Source: Acrasis kona (Eukaryota; Heterolobosea; Eutetramitea; Acrasida; Acrasidae). From it: a stretch of DNA of 64,000 nucleotides. Within the stretch, counting starts at the first letter, position 1. Each line of letters opens with the position of its first letter. The stretch is taken from assembly GCA_026419775.2 (NCBI GenBank), contig JAOPGA020001034.1:1-64000 (forward strand), written 5' to 3'. Shown in pieces: positions 41,446 to 50,431 of the stretch. Made by a program: the position numbers and the translations under genes. Below the pieces are notes generated by a model. It did not search any database. It saw only the letters and a program-made list of their open reading frames with translations, and was not told the DNA's origin.

Positions 41446-41465
41446 ATAATAAAAAAACATTTATT
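41446..41465. terminator. Shared bidirectional 3' end of clathrin and SerRS genes
   Basis: AATAAA on the plus strand at 41448-41453 and AATAAA on the minus strand at 41460-41465 face each other across six bases. The minus hexamer contains the SerRS stop codon. The two transcripts must overlap at their 3' ends. Confidence 0.6.
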
Positions 41466-42949
41466 TCTTTTTCGATGATTCCTTCTTTGCTGTTACTTCC
41501 TTTGGTTTGAACGGAATAAAGCTCACTCCGCCCATGTAGGGTTGCAATACTTCGGGCACGTTGATTCCCTCTGGTGTTTGATAATTCTCCACGATGCAGC
41601 ACATGGTACGCGTGGTGGCGGTCAAGGTGGAATTTAACATGTGAACGTACTCCTTGTTGGAGTTGGAGGTGGCGCCAGTTCCGGTTCCAACGTAACGCGT
41701 CTCCATTCTTCTGCTCTGGTAGTCGGTGCAGTTGGAGCAGCTCACCAATTCTCTGTACTTTTGAGATGCAGGGAACCATGCCTCCAAATCCAACTTTTTG
41801 GCAGCAGCATTGTTCAACGCACCGCTCACGATGCACACAACTTGGTACGGTAATCCGAGTCCGTCGTAGAATTCTCTGCTGTATTGAATCATGTCGTCCA
41901 TGGCGTCCCATGATTTGTTGTCCTTGGGGGAGGTGACCACGAATTGTTCAATCTTTTCGAATTGATGCACCCTGAAGATTCCCAAAGTGTCCTTTCCGTG
42001 AGTTCCCACTTCCTTTCTGAAGCACGTGGAGACACCTGCGAGCTTGATTGGTAAATTCTTCTCTTCGATCCACTCTCCAGCGTGGTAGGCTGCAATGGGT
42101 TGTTCCGAAGTGGCGATCAAGTACTTGTCGTCGCCCTCTCCTGTCACCTTGTATAATTCGTCGTCGAATTGACTGAGCTGTGCTACTTTGGCCATGGCGT
42201 CAGTGTTCATAAAGTAGGGTGGGTAGATGGGCGAGTAGCCTCTCTTGCACAAAAAGTCCAAACCGTATTGTTGGAGGGCCAAATTCATTCTCACCAAATC
42301 ACCGGTCACAAAGTATGCGCGACCACCTGCTACCTTTGTACCTGGAATGGTTTGTAGACAACCAAGGGCGCTCATAATGTCGACGTGGTTCAAAAGGCCG
42401 GTGGATGGTTTCTTTTCTCCAATGGTGACGATGACTGCATTGTTGTCTTCGTTGTCGCTGATGGGTACGCTTTCGTGGACAATGTTACCAATCTCGATGA
42501 GCGCCTTGTCACGCTCTGTTTCCTTATCGGCACAGAGTTTGGTTTGCTCCACAATTCTTTCGTTTATGACGCCAGATAAGCTCTTGAGTTGATTGATGGT
42601 GAGTGCTGGTAGTGTGGTGTTGATGTTTTCTTTTGTGAATTGTTCGTCGAGATTGTCGTAGAATGCAGCTGGAATGGCTTGATCAGCGTCACCATGGGCC
42701 TCCTTTGCCTTCATCTTCTTGCCGACGTTTGAACTGGTATCTTTCAAGTATTTGTTCAAAGTGTCCAATCTGCCCCTGACTTTAAGTTGTTAGATTATAC
42801 GATTTGAAGTACATACGTTTTCTCCACTCTTCGTCAAGTGAGATTACTGCATCAACTAATCCAACGTCTTTGTGTCTGCGTCTTTGTGATTCTCTAATAA
42901 GATCAGGGTTGCCTCCTTTGTATTCGCGGAATAGGTTGATATCGAGCAT
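41461..42949 (-). CDS. SARS1: Seryl-tRNA synthetase, cytosolic
   Basis: Two exons, 42817-42949 and 41461-42779, with a 37-nt GTATGT...AAAG intron give 483 aa; the start MLDINLFREYKGGNPDLIRESQ... (positions 1-22) is the standard eukaryotic SerRS N-terminus. A coiled-coil arm (about 25-130) binds the tRNA long variable arm. Class II motif 2 is TCFRKEVGTHGKDTLGIFRVHQFEKIEQF (cited as the segment around residue 270) and motif 3 lies near NVPEVLQPYMGG. Serine-binding TSEQP is intact. The terminal KKESSKKK tail is typical of eukaryotic cytosolic enzymes. It charges tRNA-Ser (and tRNA-Sec if present). Length is normal. Confidence 0.96.
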
Positions 42950-43414
42950 TTTGGTTGAAAAAGTTTTGTTGTTCACAAGAATTTATTGGTTGACTGTTCC
43001 ATCCATTAGAATATGCAATTGATCAGGTGAAATACTAAGATGCGTATTTGTAATCTAACTAAATATGCACTCCTGAATCATCTCAATGCAAGTTGGAAAC
43101 ACAATAGGAAGGCATCAGCATTAAAGAGAAAGATGAAGAAACAACATGTAAATAATAAAGCTCTATTGACATCGAAGTAGATGCTGTACAACTTGGTCTC
43201 TTGCTAGTAACTACTCGTCAGTGAAAATGATGAGGTTTTGTAATAAAAAATGATATCAATTGAAAAATTATTTATATTTGTTTGTTACATAACTTCCCGA
43301 TCGACTTGTAATTTTGAAATCTCAGGCAGGTTGAGTGGACGGGGTTTTGTAAATAACCAATATCCGATGGTTGTCGCTTAACTATTTACCAATATTACAG
43401 TGGAGTTGTGATCA
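42950..43414. other. Intergenic region, no gene seen
   Basis: 465 bp between the SerRS start and the stop of the GB1 GTPase gene, both on the minus strand. AT-rich, without protein-like frames or RNA features. It should contain the SerRS promoter. Confidence 0.35.
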
Positions 43415-46054
43415 TTAGTCATCCAACCACTCAAGTGGATCATCAGACACTTGGTTCCTCCCAGATGATACTGTCGGCACAATAGATAGGGGAGTCCTCC
43501 AGTCCCTCAAGTCCTCTTCACATACAGCCATCCTGACCTTCTTTTTACTTGATGAATGGAGAGGAGGTCTAGCATAAGGAGTAGTCGATTGGTCAGGAGT
43601 ATGGGGTTCTTGATCAAAATGCTTGGAAGCATGATTGTAGTTTGCTTGGCCAGGACGCCATTGAGGTGTTTTTACAGATGGTGTTCTATTACTGACAGGT
43701 GTTTGTGACGTGGGTGCTCTACTAACCTGAGGTGTTTTAGCGGATGGAGTCCTACCGACGGGCGTTTGAGCAGCGGGTGTCCTGACTGGCGTGCCTTTGC
43801 CAGGAGTCTTGATAGACTTTATGATGTTAAATAAATTTACAATATCCTCTTGCGTTATGTTATTTTCATTTTGGTCTTCATCTTCAACTTGGCCAATGTT
43901 GGATATGTTTAACTGGGATGTGTTGTAAACTCCTTCATTGTTTTGCCGAGCAGGTGAGAACATTGTATTCTGACCTCTCATTGGAGAAAACATGTTTTGA
44001 TTCTGCATACTGGGAGAAAACAACTTTTTCGTGTCCTTCGGATTCGGAGTAGCAAATATGTTACCTCTCTTGGGTGTCATTCTGATGCTTTGGTTGAGGG
44101 GAGGCATATGATTTGGTGAGTGGTACTGATGGACGTGTCCAGGGGAGACAAATCCGCTCTGGTCTACAGTATAATTGGATTGATCATATCTAATCCAACA
44201 ATATATAGATAATACAACAACAAACAATGCAACAAGAGCCGTCGGCACGTATGGAATTTCAAGAACCTTCCAAATAGAATCTAACAATGCACGAGATTGA
44301 GGTATGGTTGTTTTTAACCAATTAAAGCTGCTCTGAAGATGATGGAATTTGATGGGGACGCTCCCACCCAATAATTTGGAGTGAGTCAACAAGGACATTG
44401 CTGCTGCTGACATACTAATAACAATTATCGCATGCAAGAATGTTGACAATGTCTTTGAGAAGGGTTTTATTACCACCTTCATCAAATAAGCAAATAAAGT
44501 TGTAAGGGCAGAATACATTAAAATGTCATACAAATCACCCTCAGAATTATTTTTAATGAACAAATCTACTCTCGGATCGAGAGAGGAACGAATAAATTCT
44601 ANTTTTTTTTGTTGTTTGACATCATCTGGTCCTTTTGATTTTTGATCGTATTCTAAAAATAGATCTCTAGTATGATTGCTCAACTTATCCAACGACCAGA
44701 TTTGAGGTTCTGTTTCGATAGAAGCATACATGGAGTCGAACAAGACGTTGAGTAGGGCAGTGCAATGTTCTTTGGATACCATTGTATTGTTATTCTTGTG
44801 TTGTAAAAACCAACCGTCAATGTCATTTCTCATTGTAATTAACACGTGTTCGTTGCCGTAGGCGTGTAAACCACCAGTACAGTTCTGCCGAAACTCATTC
44901 AAATACTTTGCCTTCAAGGAAGTATGAAGCTCTTGCAAATCTCCTTCGTTCTGAGGAAGCGGTAATCCATCTCTCATTTGCCTAACATAAGTATTGAAGA
45001 TTTTGTTTTTTAATAACAAGGCGAGTTCTCTAACCAAGGCGGGTCCTACGTCGGGCGAATCTAATGTATTCATGTGTTCGACCATGGACTGAACCATGTT
45101 GCTCAACGCCGTACCGGTCATGGCCAAGCCATCCACAACCTTCGGCTCTAACTTGTTTTTGATTAATGTTTGTAATGTCTTTATCTGATCCTTGTATTCT
45201 CCATCGAGTTGATTGAACGGAACGTCTTCTAAATCTTGTTGGAGTACGTCTTTACGAGGATGCTTGAACAAGAGTAACCGAGGAGTACCCCAAGTTGGGA
45301 ACTGCTTCACGGCTCGAATGGTCTCGTTGAATGTTCTGATTTCCACAGAGTTGTTGTGATTCGGGCGCTCCAACAGCATGCGATCCAAAAATACTTCCTC
45401 AGAGTCTTTGTATCGGTGCTCGAACATTTGAATTGTCCATAATAGTGTGGGGAATGGGAACTTTTTACCATTCAGATTCTTCTCGAAGATGTGTGATAAT
45501 GTTGATACGCTGTGAAGAAGATGAATGTCGAAGGAGCTGAGTTGTTGCATTTGATTGTAAATGAATAAGGAACTCAAGACCACGCTGAGTGCACACAACT
45601 TTGGATCGTAAGAATCCATAGAATTACCTATCGCTCCAAGACCCTCTGTGTCAATAAAGATGGTTGTTACTTTCTCATACTCGTCCAAGTCGATCCCATC
45701 ACCGTGGACTGCTTTTGTATTTCTGGTCTTCGGTAAAAAGTACGATTTAGGTCTGCCCCATATCATCAAACCCTTCGTCTGAGGATCTGCATCTCTTCCC
45801 ACCGTAAAGCCCTTATCATGCGGTATTCCTAACAAGTTATTTAATAGATAGGATTTTCCGGTCTTGTATCTCCCCGCGACAGCGACAACTGCAATCTTTG
45901 TAGAATTATCCAATGAGGACAAAAACGATAATCCTCTTTGATCCACAATTAATTTTGTACCCGTACTATCTGGCACAACGAGCGGTATCACTTCGTTAGC
46001 ATAAATAATGCCGTATGTTATAAAGGTTAGAATGAGGATTAACAACGGCCTCAT
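43415..46054 (-). CDS. GB1/RHD3-type large GTPase with signal peptide, membrane segments and TP-rich tail
   Basis: Intronless 879-aa guanylate-binding-protein/atlastin-class GTPase. A strong N-terminal hydrophobic segment (3-19, then ANEVIPLV) looks like a cleavable signal. The G domain has P-loop GRYKTGKSYLL (61-71), switch residues TVGRDADPQTKG, G3 FIDTEGLG (about 132-139) and an HPRKD region in the expected G4 position. A helical middle domain carries sequons. Hydrophobic segments lie at about 515-555 and 605-625, followed by a 250-residue tail with (R/K)TPxxxTP repeats (about 745-800), possible proline-directed kinase sites. Atlastins have the G domain in the cytosol; here the signal would put it in the ER lumen unless it acts as a reversed anchor. 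One base (44602) is N, giving residue 485 as undefined (codon NTA, never a stop). Confidence 0.88.
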   Translation of the reverse strand: MRPLLILILTFITYGIIYANEVIPLVVPDSTGTKLIVDQRGLSFLSSLDNSTKIAVVAVAGRYKTGKSYLLNNLLGIPHDKGFTVGRDADPQTKGLMIWGRPKSYFLPKTRNTKAVHGDGIDLDEYEKVTTIFIDTEGLGAIGNSMDSYDPKLCALSVVLSSLFIYNQMQQLSSFDIHLLHSVSTLSHIFEKNLNGKKFPFPTLLWTIQMFEHRYKDSEEVFLDRMLLERPNHNNSVEIRTFNETIRAVKQFPTWGTPRLLLFKHPRKDVLQQDLEDVPFNQLDGEYKDQIKTLQTLIKNKLEPKVVDGLAMTGTALSNMVQSMVEHMNTLDSPDVGPALVRELALLLKNKIFNTYVRQMRDGLPLPQNEGDLQELHTSLKAKYLNEFRQNCTGGLHAYGNEHVLITMRNDIDGWFLQHKNNNTMVSKEHCTALLNVLFDSMYASIETEPQIWSLDKLSNHTRDLFLEYDQKSKGPDDVKQQKKXEFIRSSLDPRVDLFIKNNSEGDLYDILMYSALTTLFAYLMKVVIKPFSKTLSTFLHAIIVISMSAAAMSLLTHSKLLGGSVPIKFHHLQSSFNWLKTTIPQSRALLDSIWKVLEIPYVPTALVALFVVVLSIYCWIRYDQSNYTVDQSGFVSPGHVHQYHSPNHMPPLNQSIRMTPKRGNIFATPNPKDTKKLFSPSMQNQNMFSPMRGQNTMFSPARQNNEGVYNTSQLNISNIGQVEDEDQNENNITQEDIVNLFNIIKSIKTPGKGTPVRTPAAQTPVGRTPSAKTPQVSRAPTSQTPVSNRTPSVKTPQWRPGQANYNHASKHFDQEPHTPDQSTTPYARPPLHSSSKKKVRMAVCEEDLRDWRTPLSIVPTVSSGRNQVSDDPLEWLDD
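44602..44602. other. Ambiguous base (N) beside an eight-T run
   Basis: The only N in the window, next to TTTTTTTT. It sits in the GB1 GTPase coding sequence in a codon NTA (minus strand), which cannot be a stop. It probably marks uncertain homopolymer calling. Confidence 0.95.
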
Positions 46055-46332
46055 TTTTGTTTGTATATCGCGCCTTAACTAATTTTGTATTTGTCAACTC
46101 AGTTTAAAACCATAAACAAATATTAGTAACCTTCTGTTTGAATAACTTGTGGTGTCCTATGCGAATGGAGAATAAGAGGCGAAAATAACGTTAAACTTTT
46201 GAACATCTATTAAAATTTCTCCATTGATGACGGAGTTAACGGTATAATTAGTTCCATTCAATCAAAACTATTACAAAACTTGACGTATCAACGAGATTCG
46301 AAGAAAATTGTCTGATTTCAAACACCACGTCC

Positions 46333-47748
46333 ATGAAGATACGTCAGGGTCTGAAGCTTGAAACAAAGCAAGCAGTTAGTACTTATGACCATGAAGGTAT
46401 CTCGCCAATGCCTTCTGCCTTTATCTCCACGTATTCTATGGCATCTACAGAAGAGCAGCAAAGAAATAGTATTGCCGTACAAGACCCTGAGCCTACTTTA
46501 AACAACATGTACAATCGCGTACGATACAACAGCGAGCACAACACTTTAATTGTCAATGTGGGAGGTTTGAGGGTAAAGACAGTGCAGCAATCAAAAAATG
46601 TATTTGCAGCCATAATAGGTGTCCTAAAAAGTCACTTCAAAGATGCAAAAGATGAAGACATACGAGTTCACTGCCTAATCAATTATGACGACTTTCACGT
46701 CGAAGACGATATAATTGTCGAGTACAGCGATATGGTTAAGGACGTACAAGAAAAATACTATAAAACAGTGTCAAGATTCACAACTGAGGGAATACTCCAG
46801 AAGCAGCATGCGAAACTGAAGCAGCTGCTACAGGACAGAGACGTTGAAATGTGTCTGACCGTTGATGCGCGCATGATTGCCAACCGTTACATTGTTGATT
46901 ATGGAACGGAACCTAGTGTTGGAGAGGGTACTTATGGAATTGTTTACCTGGCCACATGTAAAGTAACTGGTAGTCGGGTAGCCATCAAACAACTCAACAA
47001 GAATCGCATCAGTCGCCTTGAAATGTCATCCTTCGTCGCCAGGGAAGTAAACATCATGAAACGCATCTCTTCGTGCAGACCAAGACATCCTAACGTGGTG
47101 CAGTTATATGATGTAGTTGAGACGGAGCGGTCATTGTATTTGGTATTAGAGTACTGCGGAAAAGGTCCTTTGGAGTCATTGACGACAGAAAGAATGCAAT
47201 GGCCTGAAAAACAAGCACACAAGTATTTTGTACAGCTTTCGCGCGGATTGCATCACTTACATAACGACGTTGGAATTCTACACAGGGATCTTCAACTACC
47301 GAACATTTGTTTGAACGACGAAGATGACGTCAAGATTCTTGATTTTGGAATGTCACAAATATTCGACAAGAAAACTTTTTATAAGGAGGGATTTGACTTT
47401 GATCCGGAATCAGTCAACACCAATAGCGAAGACATTGATGCTGAAGGCGGAATTCGTGGTAATTTATATTATGCTTCGCCAGAGGTTTTACTTGGGAAGA
47501 AGGATGTTGGTCCCGAAGTTGATGTTTGGGCTTTGGGTGTGTGCTTGTACAAAATGTTGACTGGCTACTTGCCTTTTGCGACCGCTCAAAAAATACTAAT
47601 GAGAACGTTTACCATTCCGTTGGAAGAAGAAGAAGAGTTGTCGGAGAAAGCCAAGGATTTGTTAGATAGGATGCTTACAACGGATGTATCAAAAAGAATA
47701 ACATTGAGTGAGATTTTACAGCATACATGGACAACCTCTGTAATATAA
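46333..47748 (+). CDS. Serine/threonine protein kinase with HRDLQ catalytic loop
   Basis: Single-exon 471-aa protein. The N-terminal 180 residues include a possible small alpha/beta domain (NTLIVNVGGLRVKTV ... HVEDDIIVEY, about 68-135), PB1-like in feel but not assigned. The kinase domain covers about 187-470: GEGTYGIVYLA, VAIKQLNK (catalytic Lys), LEYCGKG, ILHRDLQLPN, ILDFGMSQ, YYASPEVL and VWALGVCLYKMLTGYLPF. The architecture of the core resembles CAMK/CaMKK-like kinases. The catalytic-loop Lys expected after HRDL is Gln, unusual for an active Ser/Thr kinase; Lys, Glu, HRD Asp and DFG are kept, so reduced or atypical activity is possible. A 46-residue loop precedes the P+1 site (about 355-385). 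Confidence 0.88.
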   Translation: MKIRQGLKLETKQAVSTYDHEGISPMPSAFISTYSMASTEEQQRNSIAVQDPEPTLNNMYNRVRYNSEHNTLIVNVGGLRVKTVQQSKNVFAAIIGVLKSHFKDAKDEDIRVHCLINYDDFHVEDDIIVEYSDMVKDVQEKYYKTVSRFTTEGILQKQHAKLKQLLQDRDVEMCLTVDARMIANRYIVDYGTEPSVGEGTYGIVYLATCKVTGSRVAIKQLNKNRISRLEMSSFVAREVNIMKRISSCRPRHPNVVQLYDVVETERSLYLVLEYCGKGPLESLTTERMQWPEKQAHKYFVQLSRGLHHLHNDVGILHRDLQLPNICLNDEDDVKILDFGMSQIFDKKTFYKEGFDFDPESVNTNSEDIDAEGGIRGNLYYASPEVLLGKKDVGPEVDVWALGVCLYKMLTGYLPFATAQKILMRTFTIPLEEEEELSEKAKDLLDRMLTTDVSKRITLSEILQHTWTTSVI

Positions 47749-47785
47749 AAATATATTTATGAATCTTGTGTTGATGCAATCTTCT

Positions 47786-48778
47786 TTATTTAAAGCTTGA
47801 TGACACCATCATCAGATTTTCTCGATAGTGCTCTCCTGCTATCACATTTTGCATCATTGAGTACGTTGTTGTGCATCTATAATAATGTACAACGGTCGCA
47901 ACGAATACAAATATGTGCCAGAACTGATGACTGCAACCTATGGTGTCAAATAAACCCGGAAAGTATTTTTCGGGAATTTTAGAAGCATAGAAGAAGACTG
48001 CCAAACCGTACCACAGATACAACTCTATTACTGCACTACCAACCCTCCAAATTGTATTTAGATTTCCCAAGTGGAGAGCGAAAATATGAATTAAAGGAAT
48101 CATTCCAAACAACGCAGTACATCCAAATACAAAAACACGGAATATTCTATAGTCGTCGTGGCTAAATTTTGGAATAAAGAACATTGCACTGCAAAAGAGG
48201 CACATGGAGGTTACAAGTGTGAGATACATGATACCAATGTTGGGCACATCTTGGAACGAATAGTATATGGGTGGGTAGTAGCTTCCCATGATTAAGAATC
48301 CAATCCCAGAAATGTCCATCCTAAGCAAACATTCATGGTGAGAATGGTCTATGCAGTGGAACCAGTGGTATAGCAATGACCCTAAGAAAGTATATATGGC
48401 AGAGCATGTATAGACAATATATGCTACCTTCTCCCAAAATGACATCCCCCTTTCAATAAACAAAATATCAATTCCTATATATAAAAATGTGGCAAAACTA
48501 ATCAGCGCAGTCCAAATGTTACTTTAATTGTTAGTGATAAAATAATAAAAATGTTGTTCGTACAATGTCTCGTTGTGTAGAGAAAACAATGATAACAAGG
48601 AGTCTTTGAACGATATGTTGATTCTATATCCCTGAAGTATGTACTCATACTTCATGTACTCAGGAATGTAGTCTGACAGGGTAGAACACATAATAGGCTT
48701 ATTGCACTTGGTATCGTCATCATCAATAGGCACATTATCCTCAACCGTCTTCTTCCTATTGTGTATTGTTCCCTTCAT
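47786..48778 (-). CDS. PAQR family (adiponectin receptor/haemolysin III-like) seven-TM protein
   Basis: Two exons, 48564-48778 and 47786-48521, with a 42-nt intron give 316 aa. The intron falls inside the family signature SLFSLHNETFNIWT. Seven hydrophobic segments follow. Zinc-site residues are in place: His in SLLYHWFHCID, Asp in RMDISGIGFLIMGSYYPP, and HQFWHIFVFVATVVHYY near the C-terminus. PAQR proteins include ceramidase-like adiponectin receptors and progestin receptors in eukaryotes. The soluble acidic N-terminus and the HNET motif fit the AdipoR/Izh branch. The ATG at 48778 is used; the in-frame codon two upstream is TTG. TAA overlaps AATAAA. Confidence 0.92.
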
Positions 48779-48940
48779 ACTCAAAATCAGCCGTTATCTT
48801 TGAACTTTGATGTTGTAACTGATATTGATTAAATTTTTTTACAACAAACCGATTCCTTCTTTGGCTTGATGGACTTTTAATGCATTTTTGAAGAGCTTGT
48901 GTCTTTTTGATGAAAACAAACAATTTTTAATAAATACTTT

Positions 48941-50329
48941 TTATTCACAAGACTTTAACATCAATACTTCATCTGTAATTGTTATCAAATAAAAAGACCG
49001 GTCAGAATCTCCATCCACACTTAATGTCAAAATAATGTCATCACTTCCCTTCTCCATCTTCAATGAATATCTCCCCATATGAGTGCTGTTACCATATACC
49101 GACGCTCTTGACTCTGAAAAGTTTCCAGTCTTAAAGAAACTAATTCCTGATCTATTGTTGGATGATTGAAATGTTTGTTTTGGGAAATTAAAAGTGCTTG
49201 GTCTATAAATCAAAATGCCTTGCTCTGATTGTTCCTCCTCCTTGCTAGAAAGCCATTGCTGCGAACACAATAATGCTTCGTATTTTGTCTTGACTGGACC
49301 AGAAATGGGAATTTCATCGGGTTCGGTTAATTGAACACTCGGTTGAAGCACTCTGCCTCCTCCTGGCATAATGTGTGGTGGTCTGTAATCTTCGTCATCA
49401 CTGTCATCAGGATCCATCTGGTCGTCAGTGGTGGTGTCCATCACTCCTGCTCCCTTGGTGACTACACCTTTACTTTTGAGTTTTTGCAGTGTAAGAGAAC
49501 CTCTTGGTGCTAGACCAGCTTGTAGTAATGTGGTGGTTTCAAACTCTTCTGATGTGTATTCTTTCCTAGGGAATGGAATTAACAAAGAGAATTCTTCGTT
49601 ATCGTCTGATCTATCGCTTGTTATACGCTTGACTAGTTCGGATAAGGTATCTGTTGGAAGTAATGTGAGCTTGACCTGCTGACCCTCTGGAAGGCGTACT
49701 TGAACGATGCATTCTTTGGCAACATTTTTTGGTGGAGGTGTTTGGTCCTTCTTTTCAATTGGAGGTGAGGATGTAGATGGGGCTGATAGAGGGTAGGACT
49801 TGACTATTACATTACTTGTGGATTCCATCAACTTTTTGTTTTGTTTCTCAATTCTCTCTTCTTTTTCTTGTCTCATTTTTTTCCTAAGTTCTTTGAGGGC
49901 TTGGTTTTTTTCCTTCCTCTCTTTTTCTCTTTTAGCAGCCTCTTCGGCAATGACTTTTCTCCTGAATGCCTCCTTCACCTCAGGGTCATCACCCCTCAAA
50001 CCATCTTTGACTAATTTCCGGTGTTCGTCCATCAATGTTGGCATGTTGGACGGGGCGAGTGGTGCACTGTCGACAAATGGCTTTACATACTGAGGTTGGG
50101 TTGTGACTGGTGCTGGTTGTTCTATAATCAAATCGTCCTCTGGATGCTCATTAATATAGTTAATGGCAAGATCTATCGACTTATTATTGACTGCTGATAA
50201 AGCCCTTTCTGCAATCCTATTATCAAAGCCCATATCTACCATGTCTGCCAACATTTTCATATCTGCAGGTGCAGATCCAAAAGAAGTTGTTGTGGCTGGT
50301 CTCCCAAGAGTGAGTTTACCTGAGCTCAT
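48941..50329 (-). CDS. UBA-UBX domain protein, p97/Cdc48 adaptor (UBXN1-like)
   Basis: Single-exon 462 aa. A UBA domain (about 22-63, LADMVDMGFDNRIAERAL) binds ubiquitin. A charged EK/R coiled coil (about 115-170) follows, then a UBX domain (about 218-300) with VQVRLPEGQQV, the FPRKEY loop that contacts p97, and APRGSLTLQ. The C-terminal third (about 345-462) has beta-rich sequence with no domain I know, extending past normal UBXN1 (about 300 aa). UBXN1-type adaptors recruit ubiquitylated clients to Cdc48/p97 (established). TAA overlaps AATAAA. It lies 102 bp downstream of the 4E-T-like gene on the same strand. Confidence 0.92.
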   Translation of the reverse strand: MSSGKLTLGRPATTTSFGSAPADMKMLADMVDMGFDNRIAERALSAVNNKSIDLAINYINEHPEDDLIIEQPAPVTTQPQYVKPFVDSAPLAPSNMPTLMDEHRKLVKDGLRGDDPEVKEAFRRKVIAEEAAKREKERKEKNQALKELRKKMRQEKEERIEKQNKKLMESTSNVIVKSYPLSAPSTSSPPIEKKDQTPPPKNVAKECIVQVRLPEGQQVKLTLLPTDTLSELVKRITSDRSDDNEEFSLLIPFPRKEYTSEEFETTTLLQAGLAPRGSLTLQKLKSKGVVTKGAGVMDTTTDDQMDPDDSDDEDYRPPHIMPGGGRVLQPSVQLTEPDEIPISGPVKTKYEALLCSQQWLSSKEEEQSEQGILIYRPSTFNFPKQTFQSSNNRSGISFFKTGNFSESRASVYGNSTHMGRYSLKMEKGSDDIILTLSVDGDSDRSFYLITITDEVLMLKSCE

Positions 50330-50431
50330 TTCTTAATTTTTTGTTCAGTTCGTTTGAACTTCTATTGTAAAAAAAATCAACCTTAAAAAAACAAGAAGAA
50401 AACACACAAGTATAACATTGAATATTAAACT

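Noticed and set aside
48524-48784. Separate 86-codon gene upstream of the PAQR frame
   Set aside because: It is the first exon of the PAQR gene; the HNET/NIWT signature is rebuilt across the 42-nt intron.
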